Under the pieces are notes generated by a model, which saw only the letters and a program-made list of their open reading frames with translations, ran no database searches and was not told the DNA's origin. The position numbers and the translations under genes were made by a program. This document shows positions 6,990 to 9,458 of a stretch of 9,458 bases of DNA, one piece after another; within the stretch, counting starts at the first letter, position 1; each line of letters begins with the position of its first letter. This DNA is from Acidobacteriota bacterium (GTDB lineage Bacteria > Acidobacteriota > Blastocatellia > RBC074), in contig JABFSD010000533.1 of assembly GCA_013140935.1 (NCBI GenBank), positions 1-9,458 on the forward strand. Reading direction: 5' to 3'.

Positions 6990-7082
6990 TAAACGGCAAT
7001 GAGTGTCGGCTAGCCCTGCGCTGTCGTCAGCAAAACTCTATTCGTTATTTAATTACTTCTTGTTGATCTTTAGGAAAGGGGT

Positions 7083-7122
7083 GACAGGCTCTCTAAAGGC
7101 TCCTTCTCAAACCTTGCCTGTC
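7083..7122 (-). repeat. Bulged inverted repeat in the receptor leader
   Basis: GACAGGC (7083-7089) and GCCTGTC (7116-7122) are inverse copies. AAGG (7096-7099) and CCTT (7112-7115) extend the pairing after a six-base bulge on one side. There is no U-run on the minus-strand side. It could be a leader RNA structure or the 3' end structure of the cytochrome mRNA. Confidence 0.35.
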
Positions 7123-7134
7123 GTCGTGTCTGTG

Positions 7135-7158
7135 ATCGTTGATCGAATCGTTCGTCGA
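7135..7158. repeat. Tandem 12-base repeat just downstream of the promoter
   Basis: ATCGTTGATCGA (7135-7146) is followed directly by ATCGTTCGTCGA (7147-7158), 10 of 12 identical. Relative to the minus-strand promoter at 7171-7198 it covers roughly +6 to +30, a usual place for a repressor site. It could also be chance. Confidence 0.35.
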
Positions 7159-7170
7159 ATCAGTGCGCGG

Positions 7171-7198
7171 ATTATATCCAAATCCTTGACGCTGGCAA
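7171..7198 (-). promoter_or_regulatory. Sigma-70-like promoter driving the receptor gene
   Basis: On the minus strand TTGCCA (7198-7193, 5 of 6 to consensus) is followed after 16 bases by a perfect TATAAT (7176-7171). It begins 15 bases past the cytochrome stop and points at the receptor. A transcript from here would have a leader of about 286 nt. It is the best promoter match in the window. Confidence 0.5.
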
Positions 7199-7212
7199 CG
7201 AACCGGCGGCGC

Positions 7213-8502
7213 TTATTTTTCTACGGAATAAGTGGTGCCCGAATACTGCATCTCTTCCCACGTCTGTTCGCCCCAGCGCACCGTAGCTTTCGGGTCGGGA
7301 TTCCATGGATTCGCCGTGGAATTGTCATAGTGCGCGGTGGCTTCAAGCCGCGCTCCTTTGGGTACGTTCAGTGGTTTGGCGAAAACATAATAAGTCTGCC
7401 AATTGAAATCGTATTTCGGCACCGACAGCACGACCTCTTTGCGTCCGTCGGGATAAACGAGTCGGTATTCCCAACTCTTGCCGCGCAAATGCGTATGCGG
7501 AAAGAGCGCGTAAATGCGTGCGTTCTCGTTGAACTGAATGGCGGCGTCTACGGCTTTGTTGCTGTCGCCCGGCGGCAGCGCGAAAAGCGGATTGACGAAG
7601 GCGCTGCTGCGAATCTCTTCCTGCGGCGGTTGTTTGGCGAAGATGATTCCTACGCTGGAGCGGTCTTTGGTCGCGGTGCCGTTCGAGGTGTAATGCATTT
7701 GGAAATAGAGCGTCGCACCCGCGCGGATGCGCAGCGCCTGTCCCGGTTTGAACGTCATTGCGTTCGTCCCCGGCGCATTCGTAGCGATCAACGTGCCGGG
7801 GCCGCGCTGTTGTCGTTGTGGTTGTTGTTGCGGACGCGCGGGCGCATTGGCCGGTCGTGCGAGCAGTTCAGGTACGACTTGTGAAAAAGCGGGAGACGGC
7901 GGCGTTGCACCGGGTTCGCGGGCAAACACCAACACGTGATGTACGACGGCGCGCGCACCGGGCCGCACTTCGATGGCTTGCACCCATTTGTCTTCGGTGA
8001 AGTTGGTCGGCGCTTCAAAGTACTGATAATCAATCGTGCCTGAAGCGGGTACTTCATATTCTTTAGGTATGCTGATGACGGCGTCAGGCGGGCCGATTTC
8101 CCAGCCTTCGGTGAATTTCGGCGAGGGCGGCAAATCTTTCAGATCGCCTTTGGGTGCGCCGCCATTGGCCCAGCGAATCAACGTATCTTTTTCCTGTTCG
8201 CTCATGCGGCGGTCATTCGAAAACGTACCGTGCGGCGCGACGGCATGCCAGGGCGGCATCTGTCCGCTAGCGACTTGTTCTCGAATCGCTTTGGCCCAGG
8301 GACGCGCGTTTTCGTAACTCAGCAATGGCATCGGCGCGATGTCTCCGGGGCGGTGGCAACTCGCGCAATGCTTGAACAAAATCGGCGCAACGTCTTTGGC
8401 AAACGTCGGCGTAGCGGTTTGTGCCTGACGGCTGGCCGTCACTGTTAGCGCAACGACGGCCAACGCAACGAAATACAAAAAGCGAATTTGAAACTTCGAC
8501 AT
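7213..8502 (-). CDS. Exported cytochrome c fused to a PHM/DBH-like copper monooxygenase fold
   Basis: 429 residues with a signal peptide (about 1-30). Residues 33-115 are a class I cytochrome c domain: CASCH at 46-50 binds heme and M82 in GQMPPW is the likely axial ligand. Residues about 138-429 resemble type II copper ascorbate-dependent monooxygenases (peptidylglycine and dopamine hydroxylases). Candidate ligands are all present: H188-H189 (VVHHVLVFA) and H270 (FQMHYT) for one copper, and H336, H338 (FPHTHLRG) and M418 (WEEM) for the other. A Pro/Gln-rich linker (about 216-236) interrupts the first lobe. The likely role is a periplasmic oxidation with heme and copper acting in sequence; the substrate is unknown and activity unproven. 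The start is supported by AAGGGAG eight bases upstream. It is followed on the same strand by the receptor gene, which has its own promoter candidate. Confidence 0.85.
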   Translation of the reverse strand: MSKFQIRFLYFVALAVVALTVTASRQAQTATPTFAKDVAPILFKHCASCHRPGDIAPMPLLSYENARPWAKAIREQVASGQMPPWHAVAPHGTFSNDRRMSEQEKDTLIRWANGGAPKGDLKDLPPSPKFTEGWEIGPPDAVISIPKEYEVPASGTIDYQYFEAPTNFTEDKWVQAIEVRPGARAVVHHVLVFAREPGATPPSPAFSQVVPELLARPANAPARPQQQPQRQQRGPGTLIATNAPGTNAMTFKPGQALRIRAGATLYFQMHYTSNGTATKDRSSVGIIFAKQPPQEEIRSSAFVNPLFALPPGDSNKAVDAAIQFNENARIYALFPHTHLRGKSWEYRLVYPDGRKEVVLSVPKYDFNWQTYYVFAKPLNVPKGARLEATAHYDNSTANPWNPDPKATVRWGEQTWEEMQYSGTTYSVEK

Positions 8503-8510
8503 CGGATGAA

Positions 8511-8517
8511 CTCCCTT
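8511..8517 (-). promoter_or_regulatory. Shine-Dalgarno AAGGGAG of the cytochrome-copper gene
   Basis: On the minus strand AAGGGAG lies eight bases before the ATG at 8502, confirming that start directly ahead of the signal peptide. Confidence 0.75.
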
Positions 8518-8593
8518 CGATTTACATGGTTCGGTAAGCGGGATGCTTCGGTCGGCGCGAGACTGTAGACCACTCGCGCGAGCGCCGCAAGAT

Positions 8594-8704
8594 CGTGGCG
8601 CAGACTTCAGTCTGCTAACGTAATGTGGACTTTAGTCCGCCTGTGATGCGCAACCGTGCGGACTAAAGTCCACACTACCTTCGCAGACTGAAGTCTGCGC
8701 CACG
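8594..8704. repeat. Nested palindromic element A-B-B'-A' (REPIN/MITE-like)
   Basis: The outer arms 8594-8615 and 8683-8704 are perfect 22-bp inverted copies (core CAGACTTCAGTCTG). The inner arms 8621-8640 and 8658-8677 are inverted copies over 20 bp with one mismatch (core GGACTTTAGTCC). The central loop is 17 bases. Each unit is also nearly palindromic within itself, and A and B resemble each other, so the element is four copies of one GACT-NN-AGTC-type unit. It lies between divergent genes. No transposase is nearby and no target duplication is evident. It resembles repetitive extragenic palindromes. Confidence 0.88.
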
Positions 8705-8710
8705 GCGTGC

Positions 8711-8737
8711 TTTACATTGACGGAATGAGAGTGTAAA
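8711..8737 (+). promoter_or_regulatory. Weak promoter candidate for the sensor gene
   Basis: TTTACA (8711-8716) and TGTAAA (8732-8737) are 15 bases apart, which is short, and the -10 matches 4 of 6. The pair sits between the palindromic element and the gene start at 8772. Low support. Confidence 0.2.
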
Positions 8738-8771
8738 CCCGACTCACTTTGCGGCGGAGATAAATAACCCC

Positions 8772-9458
8772 ATGCGCTGGAATCCAAGCGTAAGAACGCG
8801 CCATCTGACCATTTGCATTGCGCTCGTGCTGCTCACCGCGACGGCGCTGGCGAGCTTTGCCTTGTCGCGTTTGGTGCGCCAACAACTCGCCGCCAAACGC
8901 CGCGCCGTCGAAACGCTCACCGATCAACTCACGCAATTTGCGCAAGCCGCGATTCTCAATCGCGCGGCGCTCAATGAAACGCCGCCGGTCATTACGTTGA
9001 TGCAGGCTACGACCGGCACCACGAAAGATTTCGCCTATTGCCTGTTGATGAATAACGACGGCCAGCCCGTCGCCGTTGCCGACCCACAAAACCTGCGGCA
9101 AGGGGCGCAAAACATCCTGCCTTTCGAGTCGCTGGAAAACATGCGTTGGTGGCGACAGTTGTGGAGTGTGTGGCGTCTCAACGGAATGTATGAAGCCCGT
9201 CTGCCGGTCAGTCTCGATAACCAACCATTTCTTACGATTGTGGCGGGATTACCCGCTGCGCAATTGCGTAATGAGCTGGCGGCGGCGACGCGACTGACCT
9301 TGATTCTGGCGGCGATCATTGCGGGACTGGGCGTTTTGCTGACGACCGTTTCGGGCGGATTCGTCCTGCGCCCCTTGCGCGAACTGATGCGCGGCATCGA
9401 ACAACTCGAAGCCGAAGCCAATCAGGCGCAAACCGAAGCCCAGCAAACTCCGTCGGCC
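8772..9458 (+). CDS. N-terminal part of a membrane sensor protein with HAMP (probable histidine kinase)
   Basis: The frame is open from ATG 8772 to the right edge: 229 residues, cut before any output domain. Topology: a basic N-terminus (NPSVRTRH), membrane segment 1 at about 11-32, an exported domain of about 140 residues (33-173) with a helical start (LVRQQLAAKRRAVETLTDQLTQ) and a PAS/Cache-like core (FAYCLLMNNDGQPVAVAD, 87-104), then membrane segment 2 at about 174-198. RPLRELMRGIEQLEAE (200-215) looks like the first helix of a HAMP domain. This is the standard layout of two-component sensor kinases. A diguanylate cyclase or chemoreceptor output is equally possible, since that part is missing. 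GGAG at 8756-8759 is 12 bases upstream, slightly far. The gene is divergent from the cytochrome gene, with the nested palindrome between them. Confidence 0.75.
   Translation, partial: MRWNPSVRTRHLTICIALVLLTATALASFALSRLVRQQLAAKRRAVETLTDQLTQFAQAAILNRAALNETPPVITLMQATTGTTKDFAYCLLMNNDGQPVAVADPQNLRQGAQNILPFESLENMRWWRQLWSVWRLNGMYEARLPVSLDNQPFLTIVAGLPAAQLRNELAAATRLTLILAAIIAGLGVLLTTVSGGFVLRPLRELMRGIEQLEAEANQAQTEAQQTPSA

Larger units (their letters stand above)
6879..7212 (-). other. 334-base spacer: receptor promoter and leader region
   Basis: No credible gene lies here. Reading toward the receptor it holds a promoter candidate (7171-7198), a 12-base tandem repeat (7135-7158), an inverted repeat (7083-7122), an A/T-rich tract (about 7035-7070), a 20-base TetR-type palindrome (6970-6989), a 7-bp dyad (6932-6952) and the receptor Shine-Dalgarno sequence. 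I see no intrinsic terminator with a U-run after the cytochrome gene that ends at 7213. Confidence 0.7.

Noticed and set aside
6757..6999. Minus-strand open frame of 80 codons overlapping the receptor start
   Set aside because: It lies out of frame across the receptor leader and signal-peptide region and resembles no protein; the palindromes and Shine-Dalgarno sequence in the same stretch explain it better.
7003..7884. Long plus-strand open frame of 293 codons
   Set aside because: It overlaps the cytochrome-copper gene antisense for most of its length, has no Shine-Dalgarno sequence or recognisable domain, and is arginine/phenylalanine-rich as expected of a shadow frame.
8573..8582. CTCGCGCGAG palindrome
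   Set aside because: Only ten bases in G/C-rich sequence, with no partner or positional logic; likely chance.
8712..9224. Minus-strand open frame of 170 codons
   Set aside because: Antisense to the sensor gene, whose plus-strand frame shows membrane segments and a HAMP start and stays open to the window edge.

Overview
The window reads as a bacterial chromosome segment, most likely from an acidobacterium (Blastocatellia-like). This is an inference from the gene mix: a large Oar-type TonB-dependent receptor with an N-terminal carboxypeptidase-regulatory domain, a membrane-bound winged-helix/TolB-like/TPR regulator, and a cytochrome c domain fused to a copper-monooxygenase-like fold. There is no rRNA, tRNA, transposase, integrase or CRISPR array.

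Layout. Positions 1-159 hold the 3' end of an unrecognised gene. Positions 295-2277 (+) encode the CadC-like regulator. Positions 2397-2777 (+) encode a small cupin resembling the isomerase end of ManC. Three genes then lie on the minus strand, transcribed right to left: the heme/copper fusion protein (8502-7213), the TonB-dependent receptor (6878-3657) and a secreted TPR protein (3569-2847). From 8772 to the right edge (+) runs the start of a membrane sensor protein with two membrane segments and the beginning of a HAMP domain; it is cut by the window. The receptor and TPR gene probably share a transcript. The receptor has a good promoter candidate of its own just after the cytochrome gene, a leader of about 286 nt and a TetR-type palindrome.

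The most unusual content is between the genes. Three spacers carry unrelated short repeat units, each arranged as two inverted arms. (1) Four nonamers facing four inverted nonamers lie at 2289-2372, ahead of the cupin gene. They carry alternating Shine-Dalgarno-like and anti-Shine-Dalgarno-like motifs, and an open frame whose stop abuts the cupin start. (2) Six heptamers facing three inverted heptamers lie at 2767-2857. The convergent cupin and TPR genes both end inside them and take identical last codons (Ser-Glu-Lys-stop) from them. (3) A nested A-B-B'-A' palindrome lies at 8594-8704 between divergent genes, and each unit in it is itself nearly palindromic. A fourth, strand-biased stem-loop lies between the receptor and TPR genes.

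The protein-coding genes belong to recognisable families, except the first fragment. The candidates for something undescribed are the paired-repeat elements, the possible translational switch upstream of the cupin gene, and the receptor leader region.
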